Positions 16,545-23,134 of a DNA stretch of 64,000 bases are shown here, piece after piece. The notes beneath the pieces were generated by a model. That model searched no databases. It saw only the letters and a program-made list of their open reading frames with translations, and was not told the DNA's origin. The translations under genes and the position numbers were made by a program. This stretch comes from Streptomyces sp. NBC_01463. Lineage in GTDB: Bacteria; Actinomycetota; Actinomycetes; Streptomycetales; Streptomycetaceae. Location of the stretch: the NCBI GenBank assembly GCA_036227345.1, contig CP109468.1:5146001-5210000 (forward strand). Reading direction: 5' to 3'. Positions within the stretch are counted from its first letter, which is position 1, and every line of letters begins with the position of its first letter.

Positions 16545-16655
16545 AGTTCTTCCCCCGTGGGTCATGGAGTTCAGGGTGCCCCCGGGTTCACGGTTGAATC
16601 CCGTGTCGACACCGGCAGTTGAAGCACAGGTCAGGCCGATGGGGCCGTTGAGCCC
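16545..16655 (-). pseudogene. RHS repeat-associated core fragment, copy 1
   Basis: The minus strand reads 'NGPIGLTCASTAGVDTGF' followed by 'NREPGGTLNSMTHGG'. This matches the Streptomyces RHS core segment 'GPLGL...TAGVDTGF.REPGGTLNSMT.GG' that precedes 'YYLTDALGSV'. Everything before and after is lost: an IS5 fragment adjoins on one side and small membrane genes on the other. Bases 16559-16610 are repeated at 19307-19358. Confidence 0.75.
16559..16610. repeat. 52-bp direct repeat, left copy (RHS core)
   Basis: Matches 19307-19358 at 51 of 52 positions (the first 43 are identical). Both copies have the same orientation and encode 'DTGFNREPGGTLNSMT' of an RHS core. They bracket 2.7 kb that includes the SMI1/KNR4 gene. 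Confidence 0.85.
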
Positions 16656-16679
16656 CTCAGGGGCGGACTGACTGCGAGA

Positions 16680-16879
16680 GTTCACCTGGCCTGGGACGGA
16701 CAGGGCCGCCTCGACCGCAAGATCTGCTGCCGCCGCAACGTCATAGAACGCTGCTTCGGCCGGCTCCAACAGAACAGAGGCCTCGCCACCCGCTACGAGA
16801 AGCGCACCCTCCACTTCAAGGCCATGGTCACTCTCGCCTGCCTGCGACTCCGGCTCCCCAGCCTTTGCGGACACGACCT
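16680..16879 (+). pseudogene. IS5-family transposase C-terminal fragment
   Basis: In frame: 'VHLAWDGQGRLDRKICCRRN', 'VIERCFGRLQQNRGLATRYE' and 'KRTLHFKAMVTLACLRLRL'. This is the conserved end of IS5/IS427 transposases, including the catalytic-region signature RRN.(I/V)ERCF.RLK..R..ATRY. The N-terminal two thirds are missing; the frame starts abruptly next to the RHS fragment. Confidence 0.85.
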
Positions 16880-17236
16880 AATGGCGCGGTCGAGAGTGTT
16901 CGGTTCCAGTGTTGTGGCCCACCGTCCACGGCCGGAGCTTCTCCGGGTTGCGTACGGCCCAGATGTGAGTGATCCGGTCGTCTGCGATGTCGAACGCGTA
17001 CACGGTCACGATGACGCCGTCCTGCTTGGCGACCAGGCCGGGCTGACCGTTGACGGTGCGCTCCAGGAGCGTCAGGTCGGCCAGCCTGCCGGCGAGAGCG
17101 ACGAGGCCGCGCGCGAGCTGCTCGGCGCCCTGGAGCGCGCGGTGGTGGCGAGGCCGCCGCCGTCGCCGGTTGCCGTGACGGCCGGGTCGAGGAGGCCGAT
17201 GAGAGCGCCGATGTCCTTGGCGTCCCAGGCCTGCGA
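16878..17236 (-). pseudogene. ECF41-type sigma factor C-terminal remnant
   Basis: The SnoaL-like extension of an ECF41 (SigJ-type) sigma factor is present: 'AWDAKDIGALIGLLDP' in one frame, then after a frameshift near 17145 'GAEQLARGLVALAGRLADL', 'VNGQPGLVAKQDG' and 'ITHIWAVRNPEKLRPW', ending at TAG 16878. 'NPEKL' is the NPDKL motif that controls ECF41 activity. The sigma2 and sigma4 domains are deleted. A carboxymuconolactone-decarboxylase tail abuts it head to head; ECF41 genes are typically linked to such COE genes. Confidence 0.75.
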
Positions 17237-17384
17237 GCTGTTCGCCAAAGCAGCGGCCCTCTACGACGATGAGGAGATCTGGACGCTCACCACGGCGATC
17301 GGCCAATTCTGCTTGTTCGTCCCGATCGCTCTCATCGGCAAGCCGATCCCCGGCAGGCCCATCGGGAAGAACTACAACAAGTAA
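17222..17384 (+). pseudogene. Carboxymuconolactone decarboxylase-like C-terminal remnant
   Basis: The frame gives 'LYDDEEIWTLTTAIGQFCLF' and 'VPIALIGKPIPGRPIGKNYN' before TAA at 17384. This is the final helix region of the CMD/AhpD-like family that accompanies ECF41 sigma factors (the COE genes). The catalytic Cys-x-x-Cys part is absent. It begins at the break point of the sigma remnant, implying a deletion that removed both 5' ends. Confidence 0.65.
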
Positions 17385-17414
17385 CGCCGGCAGGCTCGGG
17401 GTTGCCGCTCAATT

Positions 17415-17453
17415 GAGCGCTTCGTCTGGCGATGACCGCCGCATGAAGCGCTC
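17415..17453 (-). terminator. Terminator of the SMI1/KNR4 gene
   Basis: GAGCGCTTC (17415-17423) and GAAGCGCTC (17445-17453) form a perfect 9-bp stem; the loop contains a smaller GGCG/CGCC stem. It lies 24 bp past the stop of the SMI1/KNR4 gene. Confidence 0.6.
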
Positions 17454-17476
17454 ACGCGGAAACGAAACCCCTGGGG

Positions 17477-18622
17477 TCAGTCCTGATCTCGGGTGTGCTG
17501 AGCCGCGTACCAACTGGAGTCGATGGCGGGGTTGCGCAGCGCCCCCCAGAATCGGTCGTCAGGTATCGGAGGCAGTGACGGATTACCCAAGTCCGCATGC
17601 AGATCCGCACGCCAGTCGAGAGTGAAGTGGCTCCGGGTCTCCGCGCTCTCGCACACGGATCTGTAGGGGGATCCCCAGAGCCCGAGGGCTATCTTCTCCG
17701 CGGCCCATCTGCGAGTGACGTCTCTGCCGGTGTCGGCCTGTGCGAGCACCGCGCGGAGTCGCAAGGCGAGCGGGCTGGTTTGGTCCGGGCGCGGTACGGC
17801 CACACCACGCTCCCACGCGTCCAGGGCTGTCTTGATCTCCGGGTAGTTGTTCAGCCCCGTTTCGACCGCCAGTCTGCGCAGCTGCTTCCGCGCGGCCTCA
17901 ACCACCTGCTCATACGGCAGGACTGCGATCAGTGCACCGAGTTCCTCATGTCCGTCCAGGTGGCTCACGTGGAGGAGGTCGGTGGGACTGTGGGACAGGT
18001 CCAGCTCTGGCAGCTGCTCATCCGGTGCGGGAAGGGGCTCGTCGGCACTGCGCTGCGGCCTGGCAGGCAGAGGCGCCTCCCAGAACAGTCGGCCGTTGAA
18101 GGTGACGACACCAGCCTCCTGGCCGCGCTCAAGCAAGTCGGCCAGTTCGGCCAGATACCCACCCAGCGAGCCGGCCTGCCCAAACCTGGTGCCGGTCTCG
18201 TCGAAGAACCGTCCGATCGCACCGAAGTGGTCCCGCTCGGTACGGCAATCCATCAGGAGACCGTCCGACGTCCCGTCATAGGAACCGAACTTTACGTAGC
18301 CGAGGAGCCAGTAGTCCTCGGCCTCCCCGTCGGGGCCTTGTTCGATGCCGCGCATGAACTCGGTATCCCCGAGGATTCCGCTCACTCCGAGCAGCCGGTC
18401 ACCCGTACTGAACCGGAAAGCCTCAGGCCCCTCCAGCGCCCCGTTGTGCCGGAGGAGTGAAGCGACCAGGTCCGGAGGAAAGGTGACCCCCAGTTCCTGT
18501 TGCGCTGCTGCGATCTCCCCGTCTCCTGCGGGCGGCCGAAGCGTGGCAGAAGTGCGGGGCGCGTGCTCGCGCAGCCACGCGTCTATGCGATTCCATGAGT
18601 CCGGGACCAGGTCTGATGTCAT
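17477..18622 (-). CDS. SMI1/KNR4 family protein (immunity-type)
   Basis: 381 residues from ATG 18622. The N-terminal domain (about 5-190) is SMI1/KNR4-like: 'WNRIDAWLREHAP', 'EIAAAQQELGVTFPPDLVAS' and 'HNGALEG', then 'WLLGYVKFGS' and 'LMDCRTERDHFGAIGRFFDE'. SMI1/KNR4 proteins are the commonest immunity proteins of bacterial polymorphic toxins and bind the cognate toxin domain. The C-terminal 190 residues are a second, unrecognised helical region ('LLHVSHLDGHEELGALIAVL', 'IKTALDAWERG'). The gene is complete, has its own terminator and lies between two RHS core relics, so it is probably an orphan immunity gene. Toxin partner not found in the window. Confidence 0.8.
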   Translation of the reverse strand: MTSDLVPDSWNRIDAWLREHAPRTSATLRPPAGDGEIAAAQQELGVTFPPDLVASLLRHNGALEGPEAFRFSTGDRLLGVSGILGDTEFMRGIEQGPDGEAEDYWLLGYVKFGSYDGTSDGLLMDCRTERDHFGAIGRFFDETGTRFGQAGSLGGYLAELADLLERGQEAGVVTFNGRLFWEAPLPARPQRSADEPLPAPDEQLPELDLSHSPTDLLHVSHLDGHEELGALIAVLPYEQVVEAARKQLRRLAVETGLNNYPEIKTALDAWERGVAVPRPDQTSPLALRLRAVLAQADTGRDVTRRWAAEKIALGLWGSPYRSVCESAETRSHFTLDWRADLHADLGNPSLPPIPDDRFWGALRNPAIDSSWYAAQHTRDQD

Positions 18623-18876
18623 AGGGCCGACCTTAGATTCAGCGGCTGACAACAGCTTGATCGTCGCTCACCGGCCTTGCCGCAAGGTTGGCGTGCAGGC
18701 CGGCAAGCTCGAGTGGACCCTTGTCCCGGCTCACGACCGGCAGGGCCGTAGCAGTACTGCCACGATCCGCGCAGCGTGGTGTCTTTCCTGCGGCCGCGCA
18801 CCGTCCGGGGCGCGGTTCTGGACGCATCGCACGGTCCCTCGCCCGTGGTTGGCCGACCTCGCCGACCGACCTAACT

Positions 18877-18993
18877 TCATCGACGACGCGTCAGGACAAA
18901 GGCAACCGCCAGGACGAACACAATAATCACGAGTGCTATACCCCAGGATGGAAGCCCTGCGGCCGAGGGAGGCATTATGGCCGAAAGTCTCAT
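18877..18993 (-). CDS. Tiny single-span membrane protein B (38 aa)
   Basis: ATG 18993 to TGA 18877, 38 codons: 'MRLSAIMPPSAAGLPSWG' leads into one membrane helix 'IALVIIVFVLAVAFVLT' and an Arg-rich end 'RRR'. It shares its plan and the 'LP(S/T)WGI' motif with protein A at 15382-15519, 3.4 kb away. Its ATG overlaps the stop of a 7-codon reading frame (18990-19013) that has a good ribosome binding site, so translation is probably coupled. Function unknown; a membrane-active peptide or immunity factor are options. Confidence 0.55.
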   Translation of the reverse strand: MRLSAIMPPSAAGLPSWGIALVIIVFVLAVAFVLTRRR

Positions 18994-19013
18994 GAGTTGA
19001 AACTCTTAAACAT
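18990..19013 (-). CDS. Putative 7-residue leader peptide (MFKSFNS)
   Basis: ATG TTT AAG AGT TTC AAC TCA TGA. GGAGGG (complement of 19022-19027) stands eight bases before this ATG, an ideal spacing, while the downstream 38-codon gene lacks its own site. The stop overlaps the next start in an ATGA arrangement. It is either a leader that delivers ribosomes to the tiny membrane protein gene or chance. Confidence 0.4.
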   Translation of the reverse strand: MFKSFNS

Positions 19014-19230
19014 GGAAAAAGCCCTCCGATGATCTCAGGGTGATGCCCTGCGGCGGCAGGAGGATGTACCGGCGCCCTACTTTCCGAGCGGGTATCACTA
19101 TCGGTCAGACGCGAACCAACCCCGCGGCACGACTAGCCCCAGCAGCCCTCGTGTGACCATATCGAGCAGTGCGAACAGGCGGGCTTCGGATGCAATTCCA
19201 GAAGATAGCCCCCTAGAAGCTCCTGCCGCC

Positions 19231-19362
19231 GTGTCGGTGTCGTCGGTCATGGCGACCACGCTGCCGAGTGCGTCGGTCAGGTAGCAGAAGTTCTTCCCCC
19301 TCCCACGGGTCATGGAGTTCAGGGTGCCCCCGGGTTCACGGTTGAATCCGGTGTCGACGACG
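19231..19362 (-). pseudogene. RHS repeat-associated core fragment, copy 2
   Basis: The minus strand encodes 'VVDTGFNREPGGTLNSMT' followed by 'RGRGKNFCYLTDALGSVVAM' and 'TDDTDT'. 'YLTDALGSV' is the RHS core hallmark. It continues further than copy 1 but then loses similarity before a TAG at about 19098; no toxin tip is recognisable. About 235 bp downstream on the same strand is tiny membrane protein B. Confidence 0.8.
19307..19358. repeat. 52-bp direct repeat, right copy (RHS core)
   Basis: Partner of 16559-16610; one mismatch in 52. The intervening 18653-18876 and 19359-19653 stretches contain no gene I can support. Confidence 0.85.
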
Positions 19363-19653
19363 GCGACCGAGGTGCCTCGCCCGCGTGGTGGCCCTACGTG
19401 TCTCTGGGGCGTGACCGGGATGTCCCTCGTCGCCTGGGTCGCGCTCAGCATCAGGCAGAAGCGCCATCCGCGGCCCGTGGCTCACACGGACAGCGACCCC
19501 GCCTGCTCGCGGGTTCTGCGCCTGGCCGCCCTGCGGACGCACCTCCGGCGGAGGGATCCCGTATCGCGATCACGCAGGCCGGGGCCGGGAACCGGAACTG
19601 CGATTCTGCGCGTCCAGGTGCTTGACATGTACAACTTTTGACTTGGGGGCCCA

Positions 19654-20274
19654 GTGCGACAGCCGACGGGTAAGCGGATCACCGTGCGAGCGGCAGGGGT
19701 GTTGCTCGCAGTGGCGTTCGCCGTGGGCTGTTCGGCAAGTGTGGGCTCGAAGGTCGTGAAGAAGGACGAGGTCGCACAGCAGGCCTCGACCGCCCTGGGC
19801 AAGAAGGTGGGCCGGCAGCCGGACGACGTCACCTGCAAGGACGATCTCAAGGCGGAGGTCGGTGCGACCGTGCGCTGCGAGCTGACCGCGGACGGTACGA
19901 AGCAGGGGATGACGGTCACCGCGAAGTCGGTCGACGGCGACAAGGTCGACATGGACTTCAAGGTCGACGACGCTCCGGCAGCCGGCAACTCGGCGGATCC
20001 GCAGCCCAGCGACTCGGCGAGCGCGGGTGCCGGCGGGCCGTCGGTGAGCAGGACGGAGGTCGCCCGGCAGGGGAAGGCGGCCCTGACGGCTCAGGTCGGC
20101 CAGGCACCCGACGCGTTCTCCTGCCCCGTTGACCTCCCGGCGCGGGTGAACGCCGTGATCCGCTGCCAGTTGGCGGCGGATGGCAAGCAGTACGGCGTGA
20201 CGGTCACCGCGAAGTCGGTCGTCAACGGCAAGGTCAGCATGGACTTCAAGGTGGACGAGACTCCCGTCGGCTGA
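19654..20274 (+). CDS. Lipoprotein with tandem DUF4333-like domains
   Basis: 206 residues from GTG 19654. A lipoprotein signal ends in 'AVAFAVGCSAS' (lipobox Cys at about 26). Two copies of a domain of about 65 residues follow: 'VAQQASTALGKKVGRQPDDV...C' with 'GATVRCELTADGTKQGMTVT', and 'VARQGKAALTAQVGQAPDAF' with 'NAVIRCQLAADGKQYGVTVT', each with two Cys that probably form a disulfide. They are separated by a Ser/Ala/Gly linker. The family is of unknown function in actinobacterial envelopes. A second possible start is GTG 19684. It precedes a Ser/Thr kinase by 61 bp on the same strand. Confidence 0.85.
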   Translation: MRQPTGKRITVRAAGVLLAVAFAVGCSASVGSKVVKKDEVAQQASTALGKKVGRQPDDVTCKDDLKAEVGATVRCELTADGTKQGMTVTAKSVDGDKVDMDFKVDDAPAAGNSADPQPSDSASAGAGGPSVSRTEVARQGKAALTAQVGQAPDAFSCPVDLPARVNAVIRCQLAADGKQYGVTVTAKSVVNGKVSMDFKVDETPVG

Positions 20275-20335
20275 CCCCGGGGGCGAGGGCTGGGCCATAC
20301 TGAGCCGCCGGATCACTGGGGGAGGCGGCCAGCAC

Positions 20336-21547
20336 ATGGGGTACGGGGCGGACGGTTCGGGCCTGCCGGAGCGCATCGGCGGGTACGTCGTGGAGCGGGA
20401 GCTGGGCGCCGGCGGGATGGGCGTCGTCTACCTGGCGCGATCACGCGGGGGGCGCGCGGTCGCCGTGAAGGTGGCGCGCTCGGAGCTCGCGACCGACCCG
20501 CACTTCCGGGAGCGGTTCCGTGCCGAGGTCGAGGCCGCGCGGAGTGTGGGCGGCTTCCACACGGCACCGGTGGTGGACGCGGACCCGGCAGCTGCGGCGC
20601 CCTGGCTGGCCACGGCGTACATCCCCGGGCCCACGCTCGCCGGGCTGGTCGAGGCCGAGGGCCCGATGGGCGAGGCGCGGCTGCGGCAACTGGGCGCGGC
20701 GCTCGCCGAGGCGCTTGCGGCGATCCACCGCTGCGGCCTGGTGCACCGTGACCTGAAGCCCGGAAACATCATCATGGCCTCGGACGGGCCGCGGGTCCTG
20801 GACTTCGGGATCGCGCGGGCGCTGGAGTCGACGCGTCTGACGGCCACCGGTACGGCGTTCGGGACACCGGGGTTCCTGGCGCCCGAGCAGGCACAGGGGC
20901 AGGAAGTCAGCGGGGCCGCGGATGTGTTCGCCCTCGGTGCCGTGCTGGTCGCGGCCGCGGGCGGCAGCGCGTTCGGGGCAGGCACGCCCATGGGCCTGAT
21001 GTACCGGTCGGTGCACGAGGCACCCGATCTGGCGGCGGTGCCGGAGGGCGTACGGCCGGTCGTGGCGGCTTGCCTGGAGAAGGAACCCGGCCGGCGGCCC
21101 ACCCCGGAGCGCCTGCTGGACCTCTTCGTGCCGGGCGGCCCGGCGTACACCCCGACCGTGGCGGTACCACCACTGCCCTCCTACGCCCCCTTCGACGCCG
21201 CCCCGCTGCACCGGGCCGCGACACAGAGCACCCCCGCGGGCCACGCCGGCCCCGGCAGCTCCCAGGCCGGATCCGGCTCCGATCCCGTCTTCATCGCCGT
21301 CGCTCCGGACAGCTCTCTCCTGATCGACGCCGTCGGGGTCGAGCTCGGCACGCCGGTGGGCGATCTGCAGTTCACCTGGGCCGAGATCAGCGCGGTCGAG
21401 TACGCGCCCGACGGCCCCAAACACCTCAGGGTCGTCGTCCGCCTCCACAACGGCACCACCCATCCGTGCCTGCTCGCCGCCCGCAAACGGGCCCGCCTCC
21501 AGGAGTGGCTCGAGGACCTGCCCCTGATCCTGGAGTGCTACAGGTAG
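20336..21547 (+). CDS. Hanks-type serine/threonine protein kinase, soluble
   Basis: 403 residues. Kinase domain about 14-265: Gly loop 'LGAGGMGVVYLA' (23-34), Lys45 in 'AVKVAR', 'HRDLKPGN' (137-144), 'DFG' (156-158) and 'GTPGFLAPEQ'. All catalytic residues are present. Unlike PknB-type receptors it has no membrane segment; after a Pro-rich linker there is a C-terminal domain of about 95 residues ('DPVFIAVAPDSSLLIDAVGV', 'FTWAEISAVEYAPDGPKHL') whose family I do not recognise and which may bind a partner. It phosphorylates unknown cytoplasmic targets. It may be transcribed with the upstream lipoprotein gene. Confidence 0.9.
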   Translation: MGYGADGSGLPERIGGYVVERELGAGGMGVVYLARSRGGRAVAVKVARSELATDPHFRERFRAEVEAARSVGGFHTAPVVDADPAAAAPWLATAYIPGPTLAGLVEAEGPMGEARLRQLGAALAEALAAIHRCGLVHRDLKPGNIIMASDGPRVLDFGIARALESTRLTATGTAFGTPGFLAPEQAQGQEVSGAADVFALGAVLVAAAGGSAFGAGTPMGLMYRSVHEAPDLAAVPEGVRPVVAACLEKEPGRRPTPERLLDLFVPGGPAYTPTVAVPPLPSYAPFDAAPLHRAATQSTPAGHAGPGSSQAGSGSDPVFIAVAPDSSLLIDAVGVELGTPVGDLQFTWAEISAVEYAPDGPKHLRVVVRLHNGTTHPCLLAARKRARLQEWLEDLPLILECYR

Positions 21548-21642
21548 CCGTACGGCAGCGCGTCCGCCCACCGGTACGGCTCCGACGGCCCGCCGGGCCG
21601 CAGGCGATGCACACGGGCGCCCCGCGCTGCTAGCTTGCGCCC

Positions 21643-22299
21643 GTGGAAAACTTCTCGCGCTCATGGGCCGCCCTGCGTACCGCGGTCGCCGAACTCTCCG
21701 ACGCGGACTTCGCGTTGCCGTCCGGCTGTGCCGGCTGGCTCGTCCGGGACCTGGTGTGCCACCTCGTCATCGATGCCCAGGACGTCCTGATCACCCTCGC
21801 CACGCCCGCCGACGCGGAGCCGACGCGGGACGCGGTCACGTACTGGGAGGTCACCGGAACACCGCCCACCGGCGACGACCCGCTCGACGCGCTGACCGTG
21901 CGGCTGGCGGCGGCGTACGAGGAGCCGTGGCTGCTCAAGTTCCACCTGGACGACGTGGGTTCGGCCGCCGGGCGGGCGGCCGGGCTGGCGGATCCGGCGG
22001 CCCGGGTCAGTACGCGCGACGAGGTCTACACCGTGGACGAGTACCTGACCACGTACGTCCTGGAGTGGACGCTCCACCACCTCGACCTGATCGCCCCTCT
22101 CCCGGACGCGGCGGACCCGCCGGCCGAGGGGCTGGCCCGGTCGCGGGAGCTGCTGGAGGCGATCGCCGGGGCGGCGTTCCCCTCGTCGTTCTCCGACAAG
22201 GACGCACTGCTGACCGGCACGGGGCGGCGCGCCCCGACGGACGCGGAGACGGCCGCACTGGGCCCGCTGGCCGGACGGCTGCCCCTGATCCTCGGCTGA
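21643..22299 (+). CDS. Maleylpyruvate isomerase N-terminal domain (mycothiol-type) protein
   Basis: 218 residues from GTG 21643. The DinB-like four-helix fold of the mycothiol-dependent group is visible: 'WAALRTAVAELSDADF', 'GCAGWLVRDLVCHLVIDAQD' with the metal-site His, and 'LEWTLHHLDL' in the third helix. Members transfer or isomerise substrates with mycothiol, an actinobacterial thiol. The substrate is not evident. It stands 95 bp after the kinase gene and converges on the HAD hydrolase. Confidence 0.8.
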   Translation: MENFSRSWAALRTAVAELSDADFALPSGCAGWLVRDLVCHLVIDAQDVLITLATPADAEPTRDAVTYWEVTGTPPTGDDPLDALTVRLAAAYEEPWLLKFHLDDVGSAAGRAAGLADPAARVSTRDEVYTVDEYLTTYVLEWTLHHLDLIAPLPDAADPPAEGLARSRELLEAIAGAAFPSSFSDKDALLTGTGRRAPTDAETAALGPLAGRLPLILG

Positions 22300-22327
22300 C
22301 GGGGGCCGGGCCGGCCGGGAAGTGCGG

Positions 22328-23005
22328 CTACAGGGCCCGCAACGCCCTCGGCCGCGGCGGGTCCGGGACCTTGTTCAGCAGAGCCGGCAGGTCGGTCAGC
22401 GCGTTGATGCGGAAGTCCGCCGTGTCCACCACGTCCGGGTGGTCCGCCCACCAGTACCCGCACGCACCCCGCCGGATGTGCGCCGCCAGCAGGCCCGACG
22501 ACTTGGCCGGGAACAGGTCGCCCGCCGGGTGGTCGCCCACGTACAGCGTGGCGTGCGGGGCCGCCCCGGACGCCTCCAGCACGCGGGCGAAGAACTCCGG
22601 GTCCGGCTTGGCGACGCCCCACTCGTCCGAGGTGACGACCACGTCCGCGGGCAGGTCCAGCGCCCGCAGCAGCTCCCCGGCCCGCACCGTCCCGTTGCCC
22701 GCGACCACCACGCGCACGCCGAGCGCGCGCAGTTCGGCCAGTGCCGGCCGGACGTCCGGGTAGAGGTCCGACTCGTCCAGGTGCTCGCCGCGCCCGGCGG
22801 CGGCTCTGGCCTGCGAGGCCTCGTTGACGTCCATGTCGGGGCGCAGCATGCTCAGCGCGTCCGCGCTGTCCCGCCCCTGGACGACCGCGGCCCCGACCAG
22901 CGCACTCAGCGTGTGCGTCGGGACGCCGAGCCAGTTGGCCCAGGACGCCCAGTAGCGGTCGTCGCGGATGAGTGTCTCGCCGATGTCGAAGACGATCGTT
23001 TCCAT
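22328..23005 (-). CDS. HAD family hydrolase
   Basis: 225 residues starting ATG 23005. Motif I is 'IVFDIGETLIRDD' (the second Asp is replaced by Glu or Gly spacing as in 'DIGETL'), motif II Asn/Thr in 'VVVAGNGT', motif III Lys in 'EWGVAKPDPEFF' and motif IV in 'LYVGDHPAGDLFPAKSSG'. This matches the haloacid-dehalogenase-like subfamily with a small helical cap, usually phosphatases of small metabolites. It is divergent from fbiC with 129 bp between starts, so the two may share a regulatory region. Confidence 0.85.
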   Translation of the reverse strand: METIVFDIGETLIRDDRYWASWANWLGVPTHTLSALVGAAVVQGRDSADALSMLRPDMDVNEASQARAAAGRGEHLDESDLYPDVRPALAELRALGVRVVVAGNGTVRAGELLRALDLPADVVVTSDEWGVAKPDPEFFARVLEASGAAPHATLYVGDHPAGDLFPAKSSGLLAAHIRRGACGYWWADHPDVVDTADFRINALTDLPALLNKVPDPPRPRALRAL

Positions 23006-23134
23006 CACCGTGCCGAGCCTACGGGCCGAGCCTGCGGGGAGCGGGCCGCCGCGCGGCCCGGGCCGCAGGGGTGCGGGTGACCTGCGGGAGATCCGGCCGG
23101 TCACCGGCCGGCTACTCGCTCGTATGCTCGGTTC

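Noticed and set aside
19622..19650. TTGACA at 19622 as a promoter of the lipoprotein gene
   Set aside because: No acceptable -10 element 16-18 bases downstream.
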